From contig BDIU01000035.1 in NCBI GenBank assembly GCA_002118135.1, forward strand, positions 1-64,000: DNA of 64,000 nucleotides. Reading direction: 5' to 3'. The DNA comes from Trebouxia sp. TZW2008. Lineage: Eukaryota > Chlorophyta > Trebouxiophyceae > Trebouxiales > Trebouxiaceae. Shown here piece by piece: positions 11,813 through 24,500 of the stretch. The notes beneath the pieces were generated by a model, which was not told the origin of the DNA, did no database searches, and saw only the letters and a program-made list of their open reading frames with translations. Both the position numbers and the translations under genes were made by a program. The stretch's first letter is position 1. Each line of letters begins with the position of its first letter.

Positions 11813-14480
11813 ATGTCGGAACACGCAGAAACTTCCGCAAGTCGAGCAGACGCTGAGTCGTCCCATCAAAGCCGAGAAGACTTTGAGGCAGAGTTTCTTG
11901 CAGATCTAGAGCGCAGCAGTGAACAGGTCAACAAAAAAACGCGCCTGACAAGCAGTTCAGGTAGCTTTGGTGCTAACAGATGTTTGCCCTCCTTTCAGGC
12001 AGAAAGTGATCTGGTGCTTCCAGCCCCAAAGCGGCAGAGACAGGAGGCGCCTAGAACCCCGGACTTGTCAGAGAGCAGCTGGATCAGGCATACAGGCATT
12101 CTGGGGCAGCTACCGCCCGAAGTTGTTTTGAGATTGTTTGGCTTTCTTTCGGCTGAGGACTTAGCAACTTCTGCCCAAGCCTGTCGCTACCTGGCCTCAA
12201 TCAGCTCACAAGATGAATTGTGGAAACGCCTCTACTGCGCCAGGTAGGCCAGTCAAATCGCGCAAAGCTAGCTTTGACATCAGGATGGTACCTGCAAATT
12301 TGACCCCAACCATCGGCTTGTCTGAAAGCACATGCTTGTGGAATTGCATTTGACATTGGGTACAGTCAACTGCCTTGCGTATCTTGCCTTATCAGCCACA
12401 CTTCAAGTGGCTGATAAGGTCTCTGCTTGATGCTGCCTGCTGCAATATTGCTGGCCGCTGTGCAGCTCGGCATGGGCTCTGGTACACATCTCCTGAGCAG
12501 CAAGGGATGAGGTCAGAGCGAGCAGGTGTTACAGGGCGCCCTCAGCCAGTCAGCTGCTGCCTCAGGATTTCAACCCTTGCTGATTGGTGGCCTGTTTGGC
12601 TTACGCTGCCTGTCTTGCTCTGACTGCCCCTTGTTGCATGCCCTATGCATCTCACAGGCTGTGCTCGTCACGTTTGACACCTAGGACGCACGTCCATCGA
12701 TGTCTTGCGCACACACCTTTCTTTACAGGGCTGCTGACTGTCTCTTGAAGTGAGCACATTGCACAAGCAAAGCTTTGTGACGCTGTTAATTGCCCTGGAT
12801 GCAGGTGGGTTGACACTATACCCGCCATGACATCCTCTTGGAAGGTGAGCAAAATCACACTCTTCATGAATTGAGCCTCACTTCTGCAAGTAACAATATT
12901 GTTGTACCTTTCCCCAATGCACATACAGTCTGCTCTTTTGTTGACCCTGAGTCCTTGGGCTGCAAATGCATGCCATGCATAGAGGAGCTGTACACCCAAC
13001 ACCTTGTGATTGAGGTAAAAGGGGTGAGTATGCTGCAGGCTGCTTACATGACCAAGGATGGAATGGAGATATCAGAAGTGCTGAGCGGTGTACCTGAGCC
13101 CTTGCAGCCTTTGTACAGAGAGGTGGCTTGCATGCACAACCTCTCTGCTTCCCACTTAGACCGCACCTGCTCCTATAGTGCGCATCTTTCCGTGTAAAAT
13201 TCATACGCGCCACATTGACCACCTTGAGCCTTGATGATGCTGAACACGTAGCTGTGACACTGCCTTTTCTGACGCATCATTATACAAGTCTGATTGAATT
13301 TGTTGGAGACTGCTGACCATACAGCATGTGCAATGGCACACATGTCATTCAAAGACATGTGTGCAAATGTCATCCAGCTGAATGGTTTGCTGAATGCAGA
13401 TGGCAGTCTCAAAGCGATCATTGGCATTGGGCAGAGAGCATGCTGGTCAGTCTGCTGGTCCTGCTGCTACCAGGCACAATCACAGCCCTGTGGCTCAATG
13501 GCGCGTGGAGCACGGCTTCACAGAAACCCCTGATCCAGACCATACATGCACAGGGAGATGTGCTTTTGTCAACATCCTTGACAATGTATACTTGTGTGAG
13601 AACTGCGGGCGAGAGCATGTCTGCGATGAGTGGTGTAAGGAGCGCGTGATGGACACAGCGAACGGCATGCCAGTCTGTCCTATCAGTGGCATGTGCTTTG
13701 ATCAACTAGATGCCACTTGGGAGGTACGTACGCCGCAGATACTGCTATGCTCATTCAAAAGCTGATACTCAAAGAGGCCAACCCATCACCTTTCATGGCA
13801 TGCACAAAGGTATCTTGGGCAAAGGAGTGTCTGCAGACATTCACGAATGCCGCAGTCAATGCATATCAACAGGGCCGCAGCAATCTGTTACAAAGTTGAT
13901 AGTATCTGTGGCTGCTGCTGTCGCTGACACTGATGCACAAGGCTAGGGCAGCTTGTTTGCATCTCATACGCATGCTGCAACTGCACCAGCATCATCAGCT
14001 GCTGGCATCATGCATTTGTTGGCAGTCATGCTGAAACTTCTGCTTGGTGCAGGATGATTCTGATGGAGGCAAAGCTGATGACGCACTGGAATGGGGAGAT
14101 GAGGGGTTCAGCTTAGCAGGTCAGCTATCAAGTACATGCCCTAGCATATACTGTGCACAATTACAGCATGAGTGTTGCAGCGTGTTTCAGGCTGCTTCTG
14201 CTCACAATTGGTCCTGTTATGCCGCTTAACGGCGTAGACTTTTCTTTTTTGCTCACAGTGTGGGCATGAAGACAGTGCTTGCATGATATTGCAGCATACA
14301 CCATGCACAGTCTTGAAAAAAAAAACATGACAACACTGATTGCAGTGTCTGCAACACACTGCTGATTTGGTGGCTGATTCAGGGAGGCTCGGCCAGGCAT
14401 ACGTGGCTGGATACAATTGCAACACAGAGGAAGAGTTGCAGCAAGTCTGTGGGATCAGAATGGGCAGGTCCTTCTGCTGA
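11813..14480 (+). CDS. SKIP31: F-box protein, SKIP31 family
   Basis: Likely substrate-recognition subunit of an SCF (Skp1-cullin-F-box) ubiquitin ligase. Exons: 11813-12243, 12805-12844, 13039-13122, 13400-13723, 14053-14119 and 14383-14480, all in phase, giving 347 residues. The F-box occupies roughly residues 100-143, starting at LPPEVVLRLFGFLS. A Cys-rich C-terminal module at about residues 235-284 includes CENCGREHVCDEWC and CPISGMCFD. This CxxC/CxxxxxC pattern with the ISGHCFD-like ending is characteristic of plant SKIP31 and probably binds zinc. An acidic linker and a final AYVAGYNC block follow. The start is the first in-frame ATG; the N-terminus is acidic and Ser-rich. The target protein is unknown. 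It converges on Nup54 with about 360 bp between stop codons. Confidence 0.88.
12387..12419. repeat. Perfect 13-bp hairpin in first intron of the F-box gene
   Basis: CCTTATCAGCCAC at 12387-12399 pairs perfectly with 12407-12419 across a 7-nt loop. It is intronic. No poly-T tract or other terminator-like context is present, so it is only a short foldback. Confidence 0.6.
14217..14260 (+). repeat. Dispersed repeat family B, partial copy
   Basis: The segment with TAACGGCGTAGACTTTTC matches the 3' half of family B, whose fuller copies are at 32785, 34788, 45415 and 50354. It is intronic in the F-box gene. Confidence 0.5.
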
Positions 14481-14843
14481 TGCTGCCAATGGACTGACTT
14501 TGGCTGCATTGCTAGCGCCTGAAGTCTGATTGATTATGACTGATGGCATGCATTGCTTCAAATAAGGGACAACACGGACATGACACCTGATATACATGAT
14601 ATATATATAAGTCTGTACGCTGACGACCATTTCAAGTCCTTTCTGTATCATATGGTTGGAACACAATCAGGTTGAGCTGAGTCAAGGTGTCGTCAGGTGC
14701 TGCCGGTTCAATGTATCCTTGTGTACCAACACAGATCATACTATTTGCCTCAGCCAACGAATCCTTCCGCGTCTTACTGCCAGTACATACGGCAGCTCAT
14801 CAGATCATAGGTCAAAACAGTTGCAGTTGTATTAGACAACATG
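14481..14843. other. Convergent intergenic region
   Basis: The 3' untranslated regions of the SKIP31-like gene and Nup54 must share this 363-bp space. I see no additional gene. An AT-rich TATATATATA tract lies near 14598. Confidence 0.6.
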
Positions 14844-17633
14844 TCATGTCACCATGAGGGCCAGGCTGTCATCTTGCTGAGCATTGGTCATGATAGCAAT
14901 GTCTCTGTTGTCTTTGCGCAGCACTTCTTGCAGATTTGCCAGTACTTTTGTATTCTGTAACAACAACTGCTGGACGTTGCTGATGTCGTCCTGGGACAGT
15001 GCTTGTGACTTGCTCTGAGCAGGGACATCCCCTTGCATTGCTGCTGCTGCTGACAAGGCCTCTGCTCTACTTAGCAAGCCAACTGCATCACATGAGAAAC
15101 AGTGAGGAGCATTAGCAGCAGACCAGCTGTCATATACAGAGTACAGCGGCGCCCCTCCAGGATATCTACAGCATGCAGCTAAACAGACAGAACGTGCTCA
15201 TGAAACACAATCAACACTGACTTTGATGCTTTTGCATTGAAGAACAAATTGGCTGTGTGCATGTAAGCCGTGCAAAAGGAGGATAGGTAGAGTGACTGAC
15301 CTGCAGAGTTTGGCGCCAGACTAGCTTCCACCAGATTAAGGTCATGAGACAAAGCTTCATGTGTCTGGTATGTTTTGCTGTTGTGCTGATGACTAGCGAC
15401 AGCAAATTGCCCCTCCAAAACATCTAGAGCACGCATGATGTGCAGCAGCTGGTCACTCAAGTTGGCATGATTCCTTTTCACCTATACAGCACCATGTGCT
15501 CGACTCAGTGCGAGCAGATCTCAGATGTGATCAAGCAGGTTAAAAGAGAAACTGCAGCACACCTTATTCAGGCAACATAGTTATCAGAATCCAGAAGTTA
15601 GCAAGCATTAGCCCCGCATAAGCAGGCAGGTGTGCAAAGCTGAATATGGGTGTGATGTGAGCTGCATTGTGGCATTTGCAAAGTGCAGTACAGGCTCACC
15701 GCTGCTATTCTGTCTTTCAGCAAGGTTTCCTCACTGCGCTGCAAAGCACGTGCCATATTGACAGCATTCTCCAGCCTGTCTGTGTGCTGTTTCAAGACCT
15801 CATCCTGCGTTTGAACACAAATTAATCAAGGCTGTTGCATCAAGGACAATACAACATGAACAAGGCAACACTTTGCTTTGCGCATTGATATCTACATGAA
15901 CGGGCTGTGGTCATAACATTTTGACAGAGTCCTGAGGAGTGGCAGACATGCACAATACTGTTCACAGGAGGTCTCAATGTGCAATGCCAGGAACTGTCCA
16001 CTGCATAAAACAGAGTCTGCCAACATGCATGTTGGACTGTCAGTAAGCTGCAGACCTGTGCATTTTTACGCTTTAGTAGCTCATCGAAACCACTGACAGC
16101 AACTGGCCACAGCCTGTTGGCATTGTTCACTCCACCTGCCCTGTTGATGGCTTCCCGCCAATCCAAGTCACCAATGCCTGCCAACAGCAAAACGATATCT
16201 AACAAAACAGCATAGACAGATTCTGGGCTGCAGGTTGTATAGCAGCTTTGCTCAGGTGGTCTTGAGTTCTTACGCTGGCCTGTGCTGACAAGCTCCTGAA
16301 CTCTAGCACAAAAATATTAGCTGAGTCAGCTTGGCTTTCTCATCACAGAGCCGTTAGCTCCACACTACAGACGGCTGCTTGGTGCTGTTCATGCCCCTAT
16401 ATTAGACTTCTGGTTTATTACTCTATTGCATGCAGTCATGCATGAGCATGCCCTGCTGATGGCATGCATATGATGCTGGGCCTGTGATGCATTTAGCGGA
16501 GCTCATGATAAGTTGTGACCCAGAAGCTCACCTTTGGGACAGCCATATCTCTGTGGATTATCCACCACGTTCAAGAACAGATGCCGGAAACGGTGTTCAT
16601 TGCTGTTCTTGTCAAAGGCGCGGCTGATGGCTGCAATCTCCTGAGAGGCAGGTGCGACACCAGCTGTGAGCTGGGCTGCATTGTATGATGCTTGCTGCTG
16701 CCCCTGAGGTGCACCGAATAGGTTGCCTTGCTGCTGAGTGCCTTGCTGAGGCTGCTGCGATGTGCCAAACAAGCTGAGCTGCTGTTGGTTCTGCTGCTGA
16801 GGCTGTTGTGTTGCGCCAAATGGCTGAGCAGGTATGGAGAATCTGCAGGCAGCGACACAGGACATGACTCATTCATAACACATGCTAGACAGGCTGGGCA
16901 GGCTCAGCTAGGTACATATTGGAGCATTCAGGACCTGAACAGGACATGATGCGTCACCTTGCTTGTTGTTGGGTGGACACAACGCAGAGATATGGTCAAA
17001 CACTGAGTTGATTGACATTGCAACTATGTGAAGCATGTATAGAGTCAATGACTGCTGCCTGTGTATGCTGTGCCTACAGCTGCTCTGCACGAAATCATGT
17101 CCAACTTTTGGAATGCTTTTGCTAAAGGACTTGGCAAACCTACCCTGAAAAGCCTGGCGTACTAGATCCAAAGACAGGTGTGCCGGACTGCCCAAAAGCA
17201 AAACCACCAGAGGAGGCACCAAATGTGTTGCTAGCAGAGCTTGCTCCAAAGATGCCTGGACTGCTGGCGGCACCACCTGATGCAATTAACAGACCATGAT
17301 TGCATTACTTGCATTGCAATGGTGCTGCCAAGAGCAAAAAATTGTCCATGTTTTCGCACCAAATGCTGGAGTTGCTGCTGAAGATGCACCAAAGCCACCA
17401 AAGCCAGCTGCTGGTGACGGGCTAGGACCAAAATTAAATCCGGAGCTCTGCACCAAGACCAGCTGCCTTGTGTCAAGGATATAAAGCACATTCTGCCAAG
17501 TAACCAGAGCATGGAAGCCCGTTTTCGTGAGATCAATAGGCGGATGGCGTTGAGTGTACAAAACAGAAGTTGTTGACGCGAAGGCATGGATGCAGACCTG
17601 TGCGCTTGACGATCCGCCGAATGAGAATGACAT
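14844..17633 (-). CDS. NUP54: Nucleoporin Nup54
   Basis: Component of the Nup62-Nup58-Nup54 channel subcomplex of the nuclear pore, which lines the transport conduit. Exons in transcript order: 17633-17598, 17447-17360, 17276-17144, 16842-16532, 16177-16056, 15804-15700, 15481-15301 and 15082-14844, all in phase, giving 404 residues. The N-terminal third carries FG dipeptides (FGG, FNFG, FGGFGASS, GTPVFG, LFGTS, LFGAP) spaced by Ser, Ala and Gln. The conserved Nup54 region follows, with HLFLNVVDNPQRYGCPKG and then DWREAINRAGG and LWPVAVSGFDELLKRK. The C-terminal exons are helical and probably form the coiled coil that binds Nup62 and Nup58. Length matches plant Nup54 (about 375). The exact acceptor before residue ~99 was chosen for phase. 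Same strand as the USP gene upstream. Confidence 0.92.
16880..16940 (+). repeat. Dispersed repeat family A, copy 2
   Basis: Family-A core: CATGCTAGACAGGC, then GGCTCAGCTAGGTACAT and GGAGCATTCAGG. It is intronic in Nup54. Confidence 0.7.
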
Positions 17634-18545
17634 GCGGCAAGCTCAGTCTGTTTGTGTGTTGCTTGGCTACAGCTGGCAATCAGCAGCAAACTTGGGTCAA
17701 CGTGAGCAGCGTGTGATGCAAAAGCGACCGGTCTTTTGCTGCAAGGACGCTGGACGGCCTATCTGCAAGTTGTCAAGAAACCGCTGAGCTTAACTCAGCG
17801 CAGCGCAGGAGCCTCGCTCTGTGCATTAATGCAGCATGCAGTTGCAGGAACGAAGCAGAAGAAAGGCATCTGCATCATATGTTCAGGCCTGCACTTCAAG
17901 TCTTGAAGTTCAGCAGAGCACATCAGACTGGTAACTACATGCACACTGCAGTGCGAGAACATCAGAAATATACAGACTAGTCAGGCTGCATTGTGCGACA
18001 GAGCTTGGCGTAGTTGCGTCCATTTAAAATGCTGTGCACCAACAGGATGTGACGAGGAGCTTTCAGTGGCAGCAAGCCGGACCTCAAGCTCATCGTGGCA
18101 TTGCAAGAGCAAAAACACAGAGACTGCATATGAGCTGAACTTGAATGACACCACCCTCCTATAGCTAACGTTACCATTGCATTGTTGATCATAATATTAC
18201 TTAGCTACACACTGTCATATGATTGAAACTCATGAGGAAGGCAGAGCAGCTGCAGAGCAATGCTTGGGTACTGTCTGCTCACACAGCTACAGTCTACTGA
18301 GGCAAATTTCCTGTGCAGCAGATGGTCAACACTCAAACGGCGCTGGAACTCACTAGGTAACAAGTCATACGCATAGCAGTGCCAACAGTTTTGCCAGTGG
18401 GCAAGATGTCAAGATGACAAGCAGGGCAAGATGCGCATCAAAGGGACGTAAGTCACTCAACAGCAAGATTGCTGCTGCAGGTCTGACTGCAGAAATGTAT
18501 GTTACAATGCAACCAGTATCGCGATGACTGGCTAAAGCCTTAGAC
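17634..18545. other. Intergenic region between Nup54 start and USP stop
   Basis: About 0.9 kb with no supported exon. It must hold the Nup54 promoter and the 3' end of the USP36/42-like gene, both on the minus strand. No recognisable regulatory motif was found. Confidence 0.5.
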
Positions 18546-21500
18546 CTAATGTCGCCCTCGACCCCCTGACTGCCCACCCCTACCCCTGCCCCTGCCCCTG
18601 TGCCCACCCCTACTTCTACCTCTGCCACCCCTATCGCTACCCCTTCCCCTGAATCCACCGCGACCCCTACCATGTCTGACAGCCTTGCCAAACACATTTG
18701 TACCCTGCTGCCATGCGTCAGGCCCACCCCTCTTGCTTTTCACCTTCTTGACTCTGCCTTTGTCATACTCAGCATCCCAGTCATCAAGCCCTTGCTTCCT
18801 TCTGGGCGCTTGCTGCCTGCAAATGCCATGCAGCAGCTTTATGTGCCAAGACTAGCACAAAACATATGGTGAAAGTTTATCTTGACAAGACTTTTTCTGA
18901 GTTCATCTAGGTAACGACAATGTTTTTGAGGTGGAGAAGTGTACAATATGCAGTTCATTGTAAGGCAAGGCACCAACCATGCTGAGACTGTCAGCAGCTG
19001 AGTCTTATAAATTGTACTGATGATTGATCGATGCTTGTGGCACAATAAACAGAAGCAACGTGCTGCGAATGTTCACAGCCCTGACTCATCAATCTGCTGT
19101 GAACACAGATCCTCAAAGACATTAAGACGCTGTGCAGCGCGTGCTCTGTTGACTACCAGTAAGATTGAAGCAGGCTGGCTAACACAATATGCTAGACGTT
19201 GCAGCTGTGTGAACAGGACAAAGCTGGCTGTGAATAGGCTCATGGTAAGCTTTGAACAGCATGCATCAGCAGGCAAACTGCTGTAGCTGCTCACCTGTTC
19301 AAAGCTGCAGCATGCTTGGCCAAGTCAGGGTCAATGTCATCCCAAGGGGCAAGCTGACCCTGCAGCGCACCCTGCAAGAACTCCTTCACACTGGCAGGCT
19401 TGGCTTGCCGGTGAGCACCGCTCTGCAAATCCACAAGCTGCTGCTGCTGCTGATGTTGCTGCTGGTGGTCTGCAGAGTGCCTGAAACCATTGCTTTGCAA
19501 AGCCAAGTCCTCTTGCTGCTGCTGCTGCTGCCCTTGCTGTTGGCTCCTGGCCTGTTCCAAATTCAGCGCAGTTCCAGTTGCAGGCTCTGTCAGAGTGACA
19601 TTGCCAGCAATGCTGTCTGTAAGCCTGCCATTTGCCGGCTTTCTGCCATTCAACAAGGCTGGCTCTGCTGAGCTTTGCAAAGCTTGAGTCTGTGGGGAGT
19701 CAAGCCTGCTCTTCTGGTGTTTCAGTTTGCCCATGTGCTTGCCATTGGCCAGCTGTGGAGGCTGCTGGTGCTGCTGCAAATTGGACTGGGCAGCACTGTC
19801 ATCAGCAGCTGTTGAGTGCAACAGCTTGCGCTTGACAGCTGGTTTGTGAGCCAGATTATCAGCACCATTAGCCTCAGCTTTGGCTAAGTGCGACTGCTGC
19901 TGCTTGATTGGGCTGACGCCATTTGCAGCAGCTGCATGTAGAGCTGATGAAGCCTTGTGAGGGCTTTGAAGGGCAGGCTTTTCAGGTGAGGCAGAAGAGG
20001 AACGGCGAGGCAGGAAGTGAGGATGGCTGGGCGAGGACAGCTGATGCGAGCGATGGAGCTCTCGGTGCAAGTTGTACCGGTTCCAACTGCGCCCTTGCAA
20101 GTCCTGCAAGACATGTCAGGATTGCAAATTCTTACAACAATGAAAAGACCATACACCCAGCTTCAAGCTGGTTGCATCTGACGCAAGCTTCTACATGGCA
20201 GCTCTGCAACATGCATTCAGTGCATCAAGACAGCACCTTCAACTTTGACCTAGGAGGGTTTGTCATGACATTGTCCCAACTTACTTCCAACAGTTGGGAC
20301 ATCACACTCCGTGTCGTGACGCGCAACATAAGCCTGCCTGGCGAGACAGGGCTTGTGCCGTACACACTTAGCAATGAATCCTACAAAGTGTGATAATGAT
20401 CCAGTATTGATCAAGATACCCCAATGCTCTTACATGTGCACTTGCCATTATGCTGTCCATGTTACTTGCATCTTGTTCAACATGTAGTGGGCATCAATTG
20501 TAGTGAGCATGAATGCACAACACTTACCACCTGCAGTGAATGATCATAGAATTGCAAGAAACACCTACATGGTGTGGTGACAAGAATAGCACATGTGCAG
20601 CTTGGCGCCGTGTAGGGCTGCGAATTGCTGAGGGGTGCCTTGCTGGGCTACCCTTGACCATCAAAGGACTAGCTGGTCCTGTTGCCTGATTGTCCTGCCT
20701 GCACTTGCAATGCAATCTTGAGAATGGCATTGGTTCTAGTCCAACGGTATAGCACGCATGCAGGACTTCATATGATGTGCAAGGCTCACAACACACTGAA
20801 CCTGTGCCAAGGCAGTGTCAAATGTGTAGGCATGCATGAAGACCATATGACTGTGCTTCAAATTCACGTGTACACAACGCATGGAGTAACTCAGTATGAT
20901 GCACGTTGCGCCTCAAAGTTACAACAATTTGTAAGACACTGTCGAGTGCATGCGTGGCTTCTTAAAAGGCTTGATCCTTTAGTTATGTATCGCATCTACC
21001 AGCTCATAGCAGCAATCTTATCAGGAGGTATGCAAGAGGGCAGATCGGCAAGAGGTCAGTTGTCGGGTTTTCTAGGCCCGGTTTGCATGTGCATCATATA
21101 TGATCAGTGCCCAGTGCACCTCATCATCCCTCTGCCTGCCATGCACCCATGACATCCTGTCTCAATAGATTCTGTTGCATGCAACATACACGACAATTGC
21201 AGCCTGCCCAGATGCACATGAGATCACAGCAATCACCAGGGGTGTGCTTGCCCTGGCTACCAGATTTCTGTGAACAACAAACATGTACATGAATAGATGT
21301 GTACTGAGTGCGCACCTGGGGAGATGCTCGTCTGCAGGTCCACTGCTAGATGGCTCCCTATGTGTTCCCTGTTCAGCAGTAGTCTTAGGAGCCTGACTGG
21401 ACTGCGTAGCATTGTCAGGAGCATCAGCTCTGACAACAGACTCAAGACCGTCCTGTGGAGATGCCTTTGCAGACTTCTTCCTCTTCTTGGACTGGTCAAC

Positions 21501-24500
21501 ACCCTCATCTGCTGCACTGCTCAAAGCCTCGGCGTTCATGCGCTTGAGCACGCTGGGCCTTGGATTGCTGCTGCCCAGAACATCCGACTTCCTCTTGCCT
21601 GATGCTTTAACGTCAGTACTGATGTTGCCCAGCACATCAGAGTTCTTTTTGCCTAACGCTTTACTATCAGTGCGGCTGCTATCTGCTGGTACAGGCTTTG
21701 CTATCTGTGAGGGCAGGTGCCTAGGCCGCTGCTGTGTCTGCTGAGATGACATACTTGGCACCCCCTGCAGGCGCTGTTGCTCTGACCTCTGCTGAGCGTC
21801 AGATTTGACACCCTGAGCTTGCTGTGTGGCCAGCGCTGCTGCTGGAAGTTCAGCAGCAGCACTGGCAGCAGCTATGGCAGCATCAGCTTTAGGTCGTGCT
21901 TGTGCAGCCTGCTGCTGCTTCTGCAGGATGCTGTCTGAGGGTGCTACTGGGGCAAGCAGCTGTTCCCGCAGCTCTGCAGCAGCTGCCAGGCCTGTGCGTG
22001 GCCTCTCAGCAGGTCCAAAGACAGGCGCAGCAGACTTGCTGCCCTTGCCATTTGCAGGCACAGAGGACTTGTCAGCCTTGCTGGCTTTGCCATTTGCAGG
22101 CTCAGTGGGTTTGTCAGCTTTGCTGGCTTTGCCACTAGCACTCACAGTAGCTTTGTCAGCCATGCTGCTGGCATTGGCAAGGGTTTGTGGCTTAGCAGGC
22201 GGCGGCTGTAGGTGAGATGCCTCAGCTTGAGAGGCCTGCTGACCCTTAGGAGGTGCTGCTTGACCCTTCTCAGCAGGACCATTGGCTGCAGCTTTGCTGG
22301 GCTTGGGCTGAGCTGGCATACTGTGACCGTTTGTTGGGCTCTTGATGTAGAACAGGATGTAGGCCTTCTGGCCAAGCACCATGCGCTCGCTGACCTGTAG
22401 CATGATTGTACTTGTTACTGAGCCAAAGGTGAATGGCGCACTCATTTGTCAGAAAATGATACTCAACTATGTTGCTAGACTTATTGAGCTACCAAGTGAC
22501 AGACTAGTCAAGGAAGCGTTTGCACATGCCGATGCAGTCAAGACACGCTGGTTTCAGCAAATGTTTAGTTGGTTAAACAACCACAACTTTCAAGACGAAT
22601 TAGCTGAGGGCACTTTCTCAGATCATCTGCTGTTGACATCTCACGGGACAACTGGCTGAGTGCAGTCTGCCCCTCCTCCACTAGAAAGGTCAGCTTGTAT
22701 ATTGAAAATGTGTCCATTGACGCTGATCAAATGGCTAGCTACCTGGGTCTATTGCCACCATCAGCCCCTCCTTTTGCTCTGTTCAAAGGTACATTAGGAG
22801 CACATAACCCTCAGAATTGAGACTGACAGCTTGTTAGTTCCCACTCCACCAGAGAGTCACGCATTTGCTGTCGTTGTGCCATGCAAGCTGTTGAGGATGT
22901 ACAACACCCCCTGGTTGGTTGCCCAGTTTACAGTGTCGTCAGAGGTCAACACTTTTATTTTGTTTGGTTTCAGCCTTTCATCAGCGGGACATTCGCCTTT
23001 TCAATTTTTTTACACCAATCAGCTGCCTTTGCTTGCCAGACACATTCATCTGTGCTTTCAAGCTAGGAAGTCGGATGAGTCACATCTAGCTCCCCACCCC
23101 GGACTGATTAATTGATTGAGTTGGTGCAAGGCCCAGAGCTTCTCACATTAAGCATGCCTACCGCAAACCGATACGTGCACATATGCATCATCTGCTGGAG
23201 TTCAGCTGACTCATTTCAACAGATCTGTCCGTGCCATTCACAAGTGCTGTGTTTGCACACTTGAGGCAACATTAACATGGGTTTGGTATGATCAAGACAA
23301 TGGACACTCTGCAAATGCCGGCAAGGACCAAAAGGCAAGGTTTCCACAATGATGAAATTTGTAGAAGCAGTCAGGGTTCAGGAAAAACATCATTGTCATG
23401 CATCAAGGGAGAAGGCACATCCATGTGACATACCTGACTGACACGGTCGTCATCTTGTTGGTGCCACAACCCATTTGGTGCCTTGACAAAGGCAAAGTAG
23501 TGACCTGAGTGCACCGAGTGGCCAGAATGGACCAAGACACCGTACAGGCTGTAGGGCTGAGGAGGGCCCCGCCTGTTGGACATGAAGGGACCCAAATCCA
23601 GCTCAGTCTCAAACTCAACCTGCCATTTAACCAATTTGGCATGTCTCAGTCTCGCAAGACCTTGGGCACAAACGATGTACAGCAATCTAGGGCGTTTTGA
23701 TTGGTTTTGTATGTGCATTGCAACTTGTCACGTGCTTGCAAGGCATGTGCGCGACGCTGTGGTGGCCAAAAAGTTGACAGGTGCACGAACGAGTATGATG
23801 TCAGGCAGGAGTGCTACCAGCAGGGAGCATAAACTTGCAGTTGATATTGTGCCTGCAGAGCTACAGCTGTTTACATGATGCCAGGCACTCACAGGAGTTA
23901 GGTGTGACGCAAGGCGTGAAGGTTTGCAGTCAGCCATGTGCAGGAGACTTTCTGCAACATGATGGTGCTAGCTATGTTCAAAGCCATGCATGCATTGTCA
24001 ACACCGCCAATGCCTGCTGTGACCAGGCTCACCTGCTTGTTGATCTTGTGCCCAAACATGCTGAACTCAAAACGCTTGAGCTGCACAACAAGCACAGCTG
24101 GCGCCTGGTCAATGGTCATGCACTTGACAGCCCGCACTTTCTGCTTCTGCTTTGGGCAGATATACTTGTTTGCCCCATCCAGATGTTCACTGCTGGTGAA
24201 GCGCTGCAGCGCCTTCAGTACTGAGCTAGCTTTGTTGATCTCCAGGCTCAAGTCAAGAAACATGTCATATGTGTTTGACTCGTGCCCACACTCGGTGCAC
24301 TTGACCTGTGCAACCAGGAATAAACATGACTCACGCAGCAGTGCTGGCAACCTTTTGGACTTGATGCGAAGTCCCTGGCGTCAGCAATCAACAGTAGTGA
24401 TATGCGCATGAAGCTAGGCCAGACACACCCAGCATGTCTGATCTTAGCTGAGGAATGGGTGCTGCAGCAACATTCAAGCCTGCAGTGCTACACTCAACCA

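Noticed and set aside
11961..11998. 38-nt mini-intron in the F-box gene (gtagct..ctttcag)
   Set aside because: It is too short for the introns seen here, and removing it would shift the frame into the F-box. The frame is open through it.
18546..18743. Separate small RGG-box protein
   Set aside because: It joins in phase to the long USP exon at 19295, and the [11 protein letters not shown] motif before it is a known USP36-type C-terminal feature.
21316..22394. Independent Ala/Lys-rich gene on the minus strand
   Set aside because: The frame begins with [16 protein letters not shown], the end of the USP catalytic domain, directly after an acceptor in phase with the previous exon. It is an internal exon of the USP gene.
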